Numbered from the stretch's first letter, positions 24,500 through 33,344 are shown. The stretch: DNA of 64,000 nt from Pseudogracilibacillus sp037071985 (GCF_037071985.1 NZ_JAXHDF010000009.1:62001-126000), one strand, 5' to 3'. Numbers and translations: made by a program. The notes: generated by a model from the sequence alone, not told the origin.

Positions 24500-25870
24500 T
24501 TATTTGCGATAGTCTGCTGCAGCTTTTTCCGCTGCTTCGGTAAATTCTTCTGCAGTCATATTACCTAACATTAAGGACATTAATGCATCACCAACCGGAG
24601 TTTCTAAATCAGCACTCATTGGATGAGGCTTCTCATAAATTTGCACTTGGTCAGGATCATTAATCATAGCATTGGCATCTGTTAAGTATGCTGGAACATT
24701 ATCATTTTCGGTTAAGTCTACCCCAGTTAAGTTCATCATCGCTCCTGTATGTTCAGAGAAAGATACTGCATAGTCTCTTGTAAAAGCAAACTCAACAAAT
24801 GCTTTTGCTGCTTCTGGATTTTTAGCTTCTTCAGCAATCGCTAAAGGACGTAAATCTGGAACAATTGCGAATGGCTCGCCAGCATCCTGCATTGGTGATG
24901 GGATAAAACCGAAATCAAATCCATCTGGAATATCATTTGCCATTTCATTTGGTAGCCAGAATCCAACTGGGATAAAGGCATTATCATGAAGTAAGAAATT
25001 CATTTGCGATTGAGTATGGTTTAATGCTCCCAGTCCTGAATCAAACATACCTTCTTTTTGCATTTCTTCTACTTTTTTCATTGTTTCTAACACAATGTCA
25101 CTCGTCCAAGCTCCCTCCTTCCCTTGGATTACATCCGCAAGTAATTCTTCTCCACCAGCTGCTCCAAAAGCAGGATAAAGCATACCGCGAAGGAAGTAAT
25201 AAGGGTGCTGACCACTAGTTACAAATGGATTAATACCTTCTTTATCTTTTATTTCTTTCATCGAATCCATGAAACTATCAAAATCAGTCGGAACCGTATA
25301 ACCTTCTTCTTCAAACCATGCTTCATCATACCAAGTGCCCCATGTATCAAATACGAGAGGAAGAGAATAAATATCTCCATCAAATGTTCCTGGTTGTACG
25401 ATGAAACTATCAATTAATTTATCGCCATTTTCCAATTCGATATCTTGAACCCACTCAGTTAAGTTCATCAATTGCCCATCTTCTACCATCTGTGTTTCAC
25501 TAGATCCTGCACCATCAATATACACCACATCAGGTGGATCGTTTGAAACCCAGCGAGAACGCATTTCATCGTTTATATTTGGACCGGCATGTTCAATAAT
25601 ATTTAAATCTGGATGTTCTTCTTGGAAATCTGCGATGACTTCTTTCCACCATGCATCCCCATATCCACCAACAAAGTATTGGATTTCAAAGTCTCCAGAT
25701 AATCCACCTTCACTACTTGCGTCACCGTTTGACTCTTCTGCACCATCTGTCTCTTTTGGTTCTTCACTCTCATTAGATGACTTATTATCAGAACTACAGG
25801 CTACAACAAACATCGTCATTAACGCAATAACTACTAGCAACAACCCTCGACGTCTAAATAAAGTACTCAA
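24500..25870 (-). CDS. Sugar ABC transporter substrate-binding lipoprotein
   Basis: An extracellular solute-binding protein (family 1) of 456 aa, anchored as a lipoprotein: hydrophobic signal followed by the lipobox VVAC-SS (about residues 22-27), a Ser/Glu/Asp-rich linker, then the two-lobed binding domain, whose strand QYFVGGYGDAWWKEVI begins at about residue 60. The start is the TTG at 25870, placed 8 bp after GGGGGAA; the longer frame reads through the ribosome site. It lies between murQ and the permease genes in one transcription unit, so it probably binds a cell-wall amino sugar. That link is inference from context. Confidence 0.88.
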   Translation of the reverse strand: MSTLFRRRGLLLVVIALMTMFVVACSSDNKSSNESEEPKETDGAEESNGDASSEGGLSGDFEIQYFVGGYGDAWWKEVIADFQEEHPDLNIIEHAGPNINDEMRSRWVSNDPPDVVYIDGAGSSETQMVEDGQLMNLTEWVQDIELENGDKLIDSFIVQPGTFDGDIYSLPLVFDTWGTWYDEAWFEEEGYTVPTDFDSFMDSMKEIKDKEGINPFVTSGQHPYYFLRGMLYPAFGAAGGEELLADVIQGKEGAWTSDIVLETMKKVEEMQKEGMFDSGLGALNHTQSQMNFLLHDNAFIPVGFWLPNEMANDIPDGFDFGFIPSPMQDAGEPFAIVPDLRPLAIAEEAKNPEAAKAFVEFAFTRDYAVSFSEHTGAMMNLTGVDLTENDNVPAYLTDANAMINDPDQVQIYEKPHPMSADLETPVGDALMSLMLGNMTAEEFTEAAEKAAADYRK

Positions 25871-25962
25871 AATAATTTCCCCCTTTTCCCTTTTATAATT
25901 AAACAGATACAACAGACAGACTAGGGACTGAACATCCTTCTTGCTCTAGAACTCAAGTCCAA

Positions 25963-26868
25963 CTAATTTGTTGTTAATAAACGGATCGCCTCCCTTACAT
26001 ATCCATTTGACTGATCAATAGCCCTTTTAGCCTGTTCATAGGAAACTCCAAGCTTAATCATAATAATGGCAGGTTTAACTCTATATTCTGAAGCCAGGAG
26101 TGCGTTTTCAGCATCTTCATATGTACAATCTGTCACTTCCATTACTGTACGTTTTGCTCGTTCACGTAATTTATAGTTACTTGCGTGAACATCGACCATA
26201 AGGTTTTCATATACTTTCCCTAATTTTACCATCACAGATGTACTAATCATATTTAATACTAATTTATGCGAAGTTGCCGCTTTCATTCTCGTGGATCCAG
26301 TTAAAACTTCTGGTCCGACAATAACTTCCAACGGGCAATCTGCATACTTACTAATTTCTGATTGAGGGTTGCTAGATAAAGAGACTGTATATGCACCTGC
26401 TTCTCTAGCATATTTTAAAGCGCCAATTGGATAAGGCGTCCTTCCACTCGCCGTAATTCCAAGCACAACATCATCAGCAGTAATGGCATGAACTTCTAAA
26501 TCAATTCGGCCTTGTTTCTCGTCATCTTCCGCTCCTTCAGCGGCATGAAAGAATGCTCCTTCACCCCCGGCCATAATCGTTTGTACCATTTCACCGGGTA
26601 CCATAAAAGTTGGTGGACATTCCGACGTGTCCATGACTCCCAGCCGACCACTTGTACCTGCTCCAACATAAAATAGTCTGCCTCCAGCTGATAAAGCTTT
26701 ATAAATATGTTCAACAGCAACCGCAATAGAATCCAGTATCTCTTCAACCGCAAAAGCTACTTTTTTATCTTCTTCATTTATCGTACGTAATATCGTTTCA
26801 GTCGTCATTTCATCCAAATTCATACTGTTCGGATTACGTCGTTCTGTTAATAGCTTTGATAGTTCCAA
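25963..26868 (-). CDS. murQ: N-acetylmuramic acid 6-phosphate etherase
   Basis: MurQ, 301 aa, splits the lactyl ether of MurNAc-6-phosphate to give GlcNAc-6-phosphate and D-lactate, the committed step of peptidoglycan amino-sugar recycling. The SIS-fold signature is clear: YVGAGTSGRLGVMDTSECPPTF (about residues 61-82), with the catalytic glutamate in this region, then GEGAFFHAAEGAEDD and TSGRTPYPIGAL. A TTG at 26868 with GGGGGAG 6 bp upstream is the likely start; ATG at 26889 and 26874 also exist. It is the first gene of a unit with its own promoter and cre-like site. Confidence 0.94.
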   Translation of the reverse strand: MELSKLLTERRNPNSMNLDEMTTETILRTINEEDKKVAFAVEEILDSIAVAVEHIYKALSAGGRLFYVGAGTSGRLGVMDTSECPPTFMVPGEMVQTIMAGGEGAFFHAAEGAEDDEKQGRIDLEVHAITADDVVLGITASGRTPYPIGALKYAREAGAYTVSLSSNPQSEISKYADCPLEVIVGPEVLTGSTRMKAATSHKLVLNMISTSVMVKLGKVYENLMVDVHASNYKLRERAKRTVMEVTDCTYEDAENALLASEYRVKPAIIMIKLGVSYEQAKRAIDQSNGYVREAIRLLTTN

Positions 26869-26982
26869 AAGCATCTCCCCCACAAGCATTTATTTCGTTT
26901 CGTTTAATAAAGTGTTTCATTTGGTAAGCTGATCATTTGGAATTTTTATCACTGGCAAACATCTACAAAGATAAAGTAATTT

Positions 26983-26996
26983 ATAAAGCGCTTTCA
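26983..26996 (-). promoter_or_regulatory. Candidate cre (CcpA) site upstream of murQ
   Basis: On the minus strand TGAAAGCGCTTTAT matches the catabolite responsive element consensus TGWAANCGNTNWCA at 12 of 14 positions. It lies about 30-45 nt downstream of the predicted transcription start, where CcpA binding represses by roadblock. Confidence 0.65.
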
Positions 26997-27034
26997 CTTT
27001 ACTCTGTAAAATTATGTAATAATCAGTTTTTCTT

Positions 27035-27063
27035 ATTATAAATTCACTGAATTATTTTGTCAA
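27035..27063 (-). promoter_or_regulatory. Consensus sigma-A promoter of murQ-ABC unit
   Basis: On the minus strand TTGACA (27058-27063), 17-bp spacer, TATAAT (27035-27040): a perfect match to consensus. Such a strong promoter fits tight repression, by the adjacent RpiR-type regulator and by CcpA. Confidence 0.88.
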
Positions 27064-27122
27064 TACTTTTTTATTTTTTAGAAATAATATTTCAATATTG
27101 GTAAAAAAATTTTTTAAGCTTG

Positions 27123-27986
27123 TTACGTTTTATCCTGTAAAAAGTCGATTGCTTCCCTTGTATCGTCCAAATAGTTAATCGTGTTTTCATATTCTTCCGA
27201 AGCAAGACACATAAACAAAATATCAATAATGTGCAATTGAGCAATTCTAGATGATGTCGCTCCACTACGAAATGTTGCTTCCCGAGAAGTAGACGTATAA
27301 AGTTTAATATCAGCTAATTGTGTAACGGGGGCATTGCCGTATTTAGTAACAGTAATAATTTTAGTTCCTTTACTCTTTGCTAATTGTAATAGTTTCACTA
27401 CCTCTTTTGTCGTACCAGAAAATGAAATCCCAATAATTACATCATTTTTTCCTTTTGTTGCAATAGCAGTTGCTGCCATATGTAAATCAGAATAATAGGT
27501 TGCATTTTTATCAATCCTAGTGAATTTCTGTTCTGCATCAAGAGCAGCAATTGCAGAAGCCCCAAATCCTATAAACACAATTGACTTTGCATCAATTAAT
27601 GCTTTCACAGCTTTTTTCAGCTCGGAAACACTTAAAATATCGATTGTTTCTTTTAATGCCTGCATTGTATTTGTTGTTACTTTATCAATAATATCCGCAT
27701 AATTTTCATGTGGCTCAATATCACGATATCCCGATATCGTATTATTATTTTGTAAATCTCCTGCAACTCTAATTTTTAATTCTTGAAAGCCTGAAAAACC
27801 TAATGACTTACATAAACGCATTACTGCTGCACTACTAGTTTCACTTTCCTCCCCTAACGTCATCGCCGTTAGAAGGATAGCTTTCTCGGGATTTTCTAAA
27901 ATATAAGTAGCAATTTTTTTCTCTGACGGTGGCAAACTAGGAATCATTTCCTTTAAGGCAATTAATCCACCTTTAATATGTGACAT
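27123..27986 (-). CDS. murR: RpiR/MurR-family transcriptional regulator
   Basis: A 287-aa regulator with an N-terminal HTH_6 domain (about residues 1-77, PSEKKIATYILENPEKAILLTAM... SSAAVMRLCKSLGFSGFQEL) and a C-terminal SIS phosphosugar-binding domain (about 120-250, VFIGFGASAIAALDAEQKF, GISFSGTTKEV). In E. coli and B. subtilis, MurR senses MurNAc-6-phosphate and represses murQP. Here it sits between murK and murQ, so the same role is likely. It follows murK by 25 bp on the same strand. The symbol is assigned by context and family. Confidence 0.86.
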   Translation of the reverse strand: MSHIKGGLIALKEMIPSLPPSEKKIATYILENPEKAILLTAMTLGEESETSSAAVMRLCKSLGFSGFQELKIRVAGDLQNNNTISGYRDIEPHENYADIIDKVTTNTMQALKETIDILSVSELKKAVKALIDAKSIVFIGFGASAIAALDAEQKFTRIDKNATYYSDLHMAATAIATKGKNDVIIGISFSGTTKEVVKLLQLAKSKGTKIITVTKYGNAPVTQLADIKLYTSTSREATFRSGATSSRIAQLHIIDILFMCLASEEYENTINYLDDTREAIDFLQDKT

Positions 27987-28011
27987 TTCTCTTCACCCTT
28001 TCTTTACGTCT

Positions 28012-28986
28012 TTACGCATTACTAAGTGTAGTTTGTAAATTATTAATAATTTCATTAGTAATTATTATATTACGCTCAATCAGCGCTCCAATAACAGAAC
28101 CAGCTACAGGGGGTATCTCTGGGATGACGATTGATAAAAATTGATTAGGTTCAAGTTCTTTTTTTACTAGTAACGGCAAAACACTTCTATCATTAAATAC
28201 TCCACCTGCAAGAACGGCAAGTATAGTCTGTTCTTGTGAGAATAGTTGATTATGAATATTTAACAAATTAGAAACTACTATTTTTGATACATTTTCTAGT
28301 ATATCAGCAGCTACTAAATCAAGCTGTTTATATGCAGTAAAAACAATTTTTGAAAGGGATGAAATTTCATTTTTTGGGTTATCTGCATGATAGACTTTTT
28401 CAACCATTTGACGTACATCCGCTACTTCAAAGTGTTGAAGAAGGAGTTCTTTCAGCAATGTTTGATCTTCTAAACCATCTTCAGCATGTACAACTTTTAT
28501 GATTGCTCGCCTTCCAATATCATAACCGCTACCCTCATCTCCAAATAAATAACCCCAACCACCGAGACGAGTACTTTCTCCCTTTCCATTTATTCCAAAG
28601 GCGACGGAACCTGTTCCGGCAATTTGAACAACTCCCGGTTTCCCGTAAGTTCCTGAATATAACGCATTGACTGGGTCTGGCTTTATTTGCACATTAATAG
28701 AAGGTTCAACAATGTTCGTAATAATTGAGGAAACTACCGCCTGTTGCTTTTTTGTTCCTACCCCTGACATGCCTGCAAATATACTTACAGTTTGTGAAAA
28801 AGCGAAAGGAGCTTGCTTTTTTAGATCGTTTAATAATTGGTTAATGGTTGCCTGGAGTTCAGTTTTGCAAAGCAAATTGGGATTCGTTGGCCCTCTCAAC
28901 GCCTTTGCAACGATTTTACCTTGAAGATCTGCGAGGACGGCGGCCGTTTTCGTCCCCCCTCCATCAATTCCAATGACATAATCCAT
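28012..28986 (-). CDS. murK: Amino-sugar kinase of the BadF/BcrA ATPase family (MurK/GlcNAc kinase-like)
   Basis: A 324-aa kinase of the ASKHA fold: phosphate-1 loop VIGIDGGGTKTAAVLAD (residues 4-20), QIAGTGSVAFG (phosphate-2, near residue 120), GGWGYLFGDEGSGYDIGRRA (about 138-157) and adenosine loop LAGGVFNDRS. Relatives phosphorylate GlcNAc or MurNAc at C6. With an ABC importer that delivers unphosphorylated sugar, such a kinase is needed before MurQ can act, which gives the locus logic. The ATG at 28986 is used since AAGGA lies 8 bp upstream. It heads the murK-murR unit. Confidence 0.83.
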   Translation of the reverse strand: MDYVIGIDGGGTKTAAVLADLQGKIVAKALRGPTNPNLLCKTELQATINQLLNDLKKQAPFAFSQTVSIFAGMSGVGTKKQQAVVSSIITNIVEPSINVQIKPDPVNALYSGTYGKPGVVQIAGTGSVAFGINGKGESTRLGGWGYLFGDEGSGYDIGRRAIIKVVHAEDGLEDQTLLKELLLQHFEVADVRQMVEKVYHADNPKNEISSLSKIVFTAYKQLDLVAADILENVSKIVVSNLLNIHNQLFSQEQTILAVLAGGVFNDRSVLPLLVKKELEPNQFLSIVIPEIPPVAGSVIGALIERNIIITNEIINNLQTTLSNA

Positions 28987-29148
28987 TCCTCTCATCCTTC
29001 TTTTAGCGATATAGTTGAATTATATACTAATAAATAGAAATAATGCTAGCTCATTGTTTATCTTTGAAATGTACTCACTCTTTTTTTGATGAAACTTTTA
29101 TAATAGATAAAAAGAATCACTATAAATGAATGTCCATTCATGATTTAG

Positions 29149-29176
29149 TTGTATATCCTTACTAAAATGGTATAAT
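29149..29176 (+). promoter_or_regulatory. Promoter of the chemoreceptor gene
   Basis: TTGTAT (29149-29154), 16-bp spacer, TATAAT (29171-29176) with the extended TG at 29168-29169. AGGGGG at about 29201-29206 is the ribosome site for the TTG start at 29214. Confidence 0.75.
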
Positions 29177-29213
29177 TATCAAAAAACATATACATTATTA
29201 GGGGGTTTTTTAT

Positions 29214-30689
29214 TTGTCTAAAGCCGACAGTTTAAGGTCTAAAGACATTAGTCGCAAAAATCAAATTATTTTGATTGCATTTTCAATTGCAGTGACTGGA
29301 GCACTACTTGTAACAATTATTAATAAAGAGTTTGATAAAAGCATATTTTACGGTGTAGGACTAATTGTTTATGTAATTGGTTATTTTATCATCATATATG
29401 CGATCAATAAAGATCGGTTTTTTCCCTACTATATGATTTTAGTTAGTAATATTGTGATGATTAGTTATATTAGCGTTCATGGTGGTGGCCTCCATACACT
29501 AGGTATTTTCTTCTTTTTACTATTTCTATCTACATCTCATTTTAGTACTCGTGTTTTTATTTTTAACCTTTTGTTGGGATTTTTAGGATTACTATTAACA
29601 TACCAATTTCCTGAAAGTGTACAAGCATCCGTAATCAAAGAGAACTTCCTTTCTTTTTTAGTTGCCTATCTGTTAAGTGGTATGGTATCAATTATTGTTA
29701 TTCGCCTTAATAAGGAACAATTTAGTCAAATTGAGATTCTATTAGATAGTAGTGAGAAGGAAACTGCAGAAAAAGTGAAACAACATAATCTGCTTGAAAT
29801 GAACGTAAAATCAATAATCACTCATATTTCGAACGTAAATCATCGAGTCCAAAATAACATAGATGCACAAAATGAACTATCTAACGTGATTATTGAAATT
29901 GCTAGCGGGAGCAGTGATCAAAGTGATCGAATTGTAACCATTGCTGAGCATACAAATAGTGCAACAAACCAAATAAATACAATGCTAAAAGAGCTGTTGC
30001 GTTTAAAAACTGAATTTGAGCAATCAAAAGAGGTAGCTATTCAAGGGAATGTTTTATCCAATGATTTATCCGTAAATATGGACCAAATATATAATCATAT
30101 AGAAGTTTTAAGTCATGCTTTTCAATCATTGACAAGCAATATTAACGAAACAAGTAAGTTTCTCCAAGATATTATACATGTGAGTGATCAAACAAATCTG
30201 CTTGCATTAAACGCATCTATTGAAGCTGCCCGAGCAGGTGATGCAGGTAAAGGGTTCGCGGTCGTAGCAGATGAAATTCGTATTTTAGCTGAAACAACGA
30301 ATCAGATTGCCGATAAAATTACAAATAATATTGAGGAATTAAATGAAACGAACAATGATGCACTTAATCAAATGAACTTTACTATGGAAAATGTAAGTGA
30401 TCATATGCAAGCGACAAAAGAAGTAAACGATGCCTTTAATCAAATTACATACAATATTGAAGGATTACATCAGCAATTAACAACTTTCGAGCAATTAGCT
30501 ATCGAAGTTGAAGCGAATGCTTCTCATGTCAGTCTATCTACTACGGACTTATCCGCTATTATTGAGGAAGCTTCGGCTAGCTTAGAAGAAATGAGTGCTA
30601 CAGTAGAAAACTTAACGAAAGAAAACAACCAGATTGGAGAAGAAATGAAAAATACAGAGAAGCTTGCCCTTCAATTGACTACACGTTAA
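29214..30689 (+). CDS. Methyl-accepting chemotaxis-type protein with polytopic membrane sensor
   Basis: A 491-aa receptor. The N-terminus has six hydrophobic helices (about residues 18-180) with only short loops, so it senses within or near the membrane rather than through a large extracellular domain. A cytoplasmic methyl-accepting domain follows (about 200-490), with the hairpin tip DQTNLLALNASIEAARAGDA (about 324-343) that contacts CheW/CheA. No HAMP domain is evident. The start is TTG at 29214. It has its own promoter and is divergent from murK. Confidence 0.88.
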   Translation: MSKADSLRSKDISRKNQIILIAFSIAVTGALLVTIINKEFDKSIFYGVGLIVYVIGYFIIIYAINKDRFFPYYMILVSNIVMISYISVHGGGLHTLGIFFFLLFLSTSHFSTRVFIFNLLLGFLGLLLTYQFPESVQASVIKENFLSFLVAYLLSGMVSIIVIRLNKEQFSQIEILLDSSEKETAEKVKQHNLLEMNVKSIITHISNVNHRVQNNIDAQNELSNVIIEIASGSSDQSDRIVTIAEHTNSATNQINTMLKELLRLKTEFEQSKEVAIQGNVLSNDLSVNMDQIYNHIEVLSHAFQSLTSNINETSKFLQDIIHVSDQTNLLALNASIEAARAGDAGKGFAVVADEIRILAETTNQIADKITNNIEELNETNNDALNQMNFTMENVSDHMQATKEVNDAFNQITYNIEGLHQQLTTFEQLAIEVEANASHVSLSTTDLSAIIEEASASLEEMSATVENLTKENNQIGEEMKNTEKLALQLTTR

Positions 30690-30999
30690 TTTTGAGCTCA
30701 ACAGGAGTCTATTGGTCAATTAAGCTATCTTTATCATACATAAGTAATTTGGTATAAAAATCCTTTTGAGCAGTCTTTTCAAACCCACCCACTCTACTAA
30801 CCATGAGTAATTTACTAGTTTGAAATTATTTTCCTACAATTTCACAGGCTATAGATTGAATCACTTAATGTGTTAATCAAACGTTTGATCAATTAGCCTG
30901 TCCCCTTTAACTCCACGATTTAATCCTCTTTCTTGTCAAAACTACTCAAAGTATGATAGTTTCGTGACAGAAACAAACTCTGAGTATAGGGGGTTACAT
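30690..30999. promoter_or_regulatory. Intergenic region with operator-like palindrome
   Basis: Within this 310-bp gap the sequence TTAATCAAACGTTTGATCAA at 30873-30892 is a 20-bp palindrome with one mismatched pair. Its centre (ATCAAACGTTTGAT) resembles LacI/CcpA-type operators. It lies about 110 bp upstream of the EamA gene. The rest of the gap shows nothing recognisable. Confidence 0.5.
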
Positions 31000-31902
31000 A
31001 TGAATAGGAAAGTGTTTTTCATTGCAATGATTACAGTGGTAGGTTGGGCTTCTGGGTTTGCTGCTATTTCAGCAAGTTTACAAGGTGGATTCTCCGCAGG
31101 TCACCTGATGCTTTTCAGGTTTATGATCGCTTCTTTTATATTTTTTCTCTACGCTATTTACCCTCGTTCCAATTTTAAATGGCCAAGAAAAGAAGATTTG
31201 GGACGCATCTTTTTGCTAGGTCTCGCCGGAATTACCTTTTATCAATTTGGTGTAACTTTTGGCCAACAGACGGTAGCTGCAGGTACGGCTAGCATGATCG
31301 TTGGTTCAGCGCCAATATTCACGACACTTATTGCCGTTTTTATTTTAAAAGAACGAATGGAATGGTATGGGTGGGTTGGACTCGGGATAGGCTTCATAGG
31401 AATTACATTAATTACCTTAGGATCTACTGGTATGACATTTACATTATCTAAGGGGCTTTTATTCATCTTTTTCGCTACCGTTTCTACGTCCTTTTTTTTC
31501 GTTTATCAAAAACCATTATTTTTGACTTATCATCCGATTGAATTAACAGCATATTTTACTTGGGCAGGTACAATACCAATGCTTATTTTTTTACCCGGTC
31601 TCTTCGATACAATACAATCAGCAACAGTTGAGGCAACCGTTGCAGCAGTTTATGTAGGAATCGTTCCAGCAGCACTTTGTTATGCTACTTGGGCAATCGC
31701 TTTATCGATCGGAAATGTGAGTCAAATTTCGAGCTTTTTATATTTAGAGCCACCCATTGCCATAATAATTGCATGGATATGGCTACATGAGCTTCCGACT
31801 GTACTATCTATGATCGGTGGGTTTATTGCGATTTCCAGTGTCGCTGTGGTAAACATTATCGGACGTAAAAATCGAAGAATGAAAGATCCCGTTAGTACGT
31901 AA
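31000..31902 (+). CDS. EamA (DMT) family transporter
   Basis: A 300-aa membrane protein with ten predicted helices in two EamA repeats (about residues 5-135 and 150-285), typical of the drug/metabolite transporter superfamily (10 TMS exporters of amino acids, nucleosides or drugs). The first repeat ends with GFIGITLITLG and the second with GGFIAISSVAVVNIIG. The ATG at 31000 is preferred because AGGGGG lies 6 bp upstream; the longer frame reads through that site. The gene is monocistronic and followed by a long repeat block. The substrate is unknown. Confidence 0.87.
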   Translation: MNRKVFFIAMITVVGWASGFAAISASLQGGFSAGHLMLFRFMIASFIFFLYAIYPRSNFKWPRKEDLGRIFLLGLAGITFYQFGVTFGQQTVAAGTASMIVGSAPIFTTLIAVFILKERMEWYGWVGLGIGFIGITLITLGSTGMTFTLSKGLLFIFFATVSTSFFFVYQKPLFLTYHPIELTAYFTWAGTIPMLIFLPGLFDTIQSATVEATVAAVYVGIVPAALCYATWAIALSIGNVSQISSFLYLEPPIAIIIAWIWLHELPTVLSMIGGFIAISSVAVVNIIGRKNRRMKDPVST

Positions 31903-32029
31903 CTCAACTTTCGCAGTGAGAAATGTCGAATGAACCTTGATACTATTTAATAGATAAAGGTACAGTACTTATGTTGACTTTGAGTAGTAAACGTAAACTC
32001 TGCAGTAACTGAAGTCTATGATCCTTAGT

Positions 32030-32580
32030 TTCAGCATCGTTGATTTCCGCTCCGGGCAGTACGCTTTCCGCGGGCAACGCTTCAGCTTCCTCAGAAGCAA
32101 AGATCGCTTCTTGCGGGATCTTCAGCTGTTGCTTTTCCCGCAGGAGTCGACTGCCCTCTGCTCAATCTACTATCACGTAATGGCGTGTGTAGACTTCCTC
32201 AAGCAATAACAGCATCACTCCAGCGGAGGAAATATGTGGAGACTCCTATGGGAGCAAAGGTTGGCCACTGAAAAACATATTTTGGAAATTAATTTTCCTA
32301 CTTTGATAACTAAAATCGAATGAAAAACGGCATTCATTCCCCACTTTCATCCGAAATTTTGCACGAATTTTGGGAATGGATTTGCATACGTTAGAAAATA
32401 GTGGACTTTTTCAGTGGTCTCAGCAAAGGCCTAGATGAGACTACACAGTGCGTAGCACAAGAAGGCCGGGCAGCCACCCATGGTAAAGGAGACACTGTGA
32501 AAGCAAGCGTAAGCGCAGCTCGAACAGATGTCGCTCTTATGCCCGTGGTGAAAGCGAAACATATTTCCGTAGTGGTAAGA
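32030..32580. repeat. Composite dispersed repeat, copy B, interrupted by a MITE
   Basis: An 867-bp gene-free region (31903-32769) contains a GC-rich block. It starts with TTTCCGCGGGCAACGCTTC and TTTTCCCGCAGGAGTCG, typical of a Bacillaceae intergenic repeat. From 32222 it carries the same 120-bp module as copies A and C, interrupted by a 161-bp element and by the second module (32481-32554). The two open frames here (32018-32209 and 32401-32583) follow the repeat and are not considered genes. Confidence 0.82.
32261..32421. mobile_element. 161-bp MITE with imperfect terminal inverted repeats and 8-bp target duplication
   Basis: The element starts TTGGCCACTGAAAAA and ends TTTTTCAGTGGTCTC, which are inverted with 12 of 15 matches. 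AGCAAAGG is repeated directly at 32253-32260 and 32422-32429. The uninterrupted host sequence (GGGAGCATAGGCCTAG) is seen in repeat copies A and C, so the insertion boundaries are certain. No coding capacity is present; a transposase elsewhere must move it. The end sequence reminds me of IS1182-family elements, which is only an inference. Confidence 0.87.
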
Positions 32581-32699
32581 TAATAACGATCTTAAGTTAC
32601 TGCACTTCTACTTTTACAAAGCAGTAATTTCTGTAACTATGAACAGTGCATTTCTTACATTTTCAATGTGGGCTATGAAAGATGCGTTAAATCAAGTGC

Positions 32700-32742
32700 T
32701 ACTCAACCTTCACACCAATTCTATTGGTGCGAAAGTTGAGTA
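32700..32742 (+). promoter_or_regulatory. Strong imperfect hairpin upstream of the DUF188 gene
   Basis: TACTCAAC...GTTGAGTA (8 bp) encloses TTC/GAA pairs and CACCAAT/ATTGGTG (7 bp) around a 3-nt loop: about 18 pairs in a 43-nt span. It ends 27 nt before the ATG at 32770 and has no T tract. It may be a leader structure or a short palindromic repeat; the arm ACTCAACTTTCGCA also occurs at 31903-31916 in inverted orientation. Confidence 0.5.
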
Positions 32743-32769
32743 CGTAATAATAGAAAGGGTGAATATAAG

Positions 32770-33219
32770 ATGAACATATTCGTTGATGCGGATGCCTCTC
32801 CTGTTCAAGAAGAAGTTATTCAAATTGCTTCTAAATTTAATTTAGAAGTAACGCTGGTGAAAAGCTTTTCTCATTACTCTCATACCAATCAAGCTTCTAA
32901 TGTAAAAACAGTTTATGTTGATAAAGGCGCAGATATGGCGGATTTTGAAATAATTAAAAGAGCGAGAAAAGGAGATCTTATTGTAACGCAGGACTATGGA
33001 CTTGCTTCCCTAGGTTTAGGTAAAGGCTGTCTCGTTATCCATCATAAAGGATTTCAATATACGGATAAAAACATTGACCGACTTCTCACCACAAGACATG
33101 CAAGTGCTCTTGCCCGACGAGGAGGTCTACGTACGAAAGGACCTAAACCATTTACAGAAGAAGACAGGAAAAAATTCATCCTACTGTTACAAAAACTTCT
33201 AACAGAATCTTCTCTTTAG
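32770..33219 (+). CDS. YaiI/YqxD family protein (UPF0178, DUF188)
   Basis: A 149-aa protein of the DUF188 family, related to PIN-like nuclease folds. The conserved acidic N-terminus IFVDADASPVQEE (residues 3-15), KGADMADFEI and VTQDYGLASL in the middle, and the C-terminal RHASALARRGGLRTKGPKPF (about 109-128) are all present. Biochemical activity is not established as far as I know; the aspartates suggest a metal-dependent nuclease. GAAAGGG precedes the ATG. Monocistronic between a repeat block and the threonine operon. Confidence 0.9.
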   Translation: MNIFVDADASPVQEEVIQIASKFNLEVTLVKSFSHYSHTNQASNVKTVYVDKGADMADFEIIKRARKGDLIVTQDYGLASLGLGKGCLVIHHKGFQYTDKNIDRLLTTRHASALARRGGLRTKGPKPFTEEDRKKFILLLQKLLTESSL

Positions 33220-33315
33220 TGAATACGTAACTAATTTTTAAAGGATTCATGTAATGAAGTAAAATATTTAATAGAAACTTTTCGTATATTTATTCATATA
33301 CGTCAATAATCCCTG

Positions 33316-33344
33316 TTCAAAATAGTTTGAAAAAGTGGTATAAT
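33316..33344 (+). promoter_or_regulatory. Promoter of the threonine operon
   Basis: TTCAAA (33316-33321), 17-bp spacer, TATAAT (33339-33344) preceded by TGG, an extended -10. The leader of about 75 nt shows no T-box or attenuator. Confidence 0.75.

Noticed and set aside
32018..32583. Two short frames inside repeat copy B
   Set aside because: Both follow the repeat modules, and one crosses the MITE right end.
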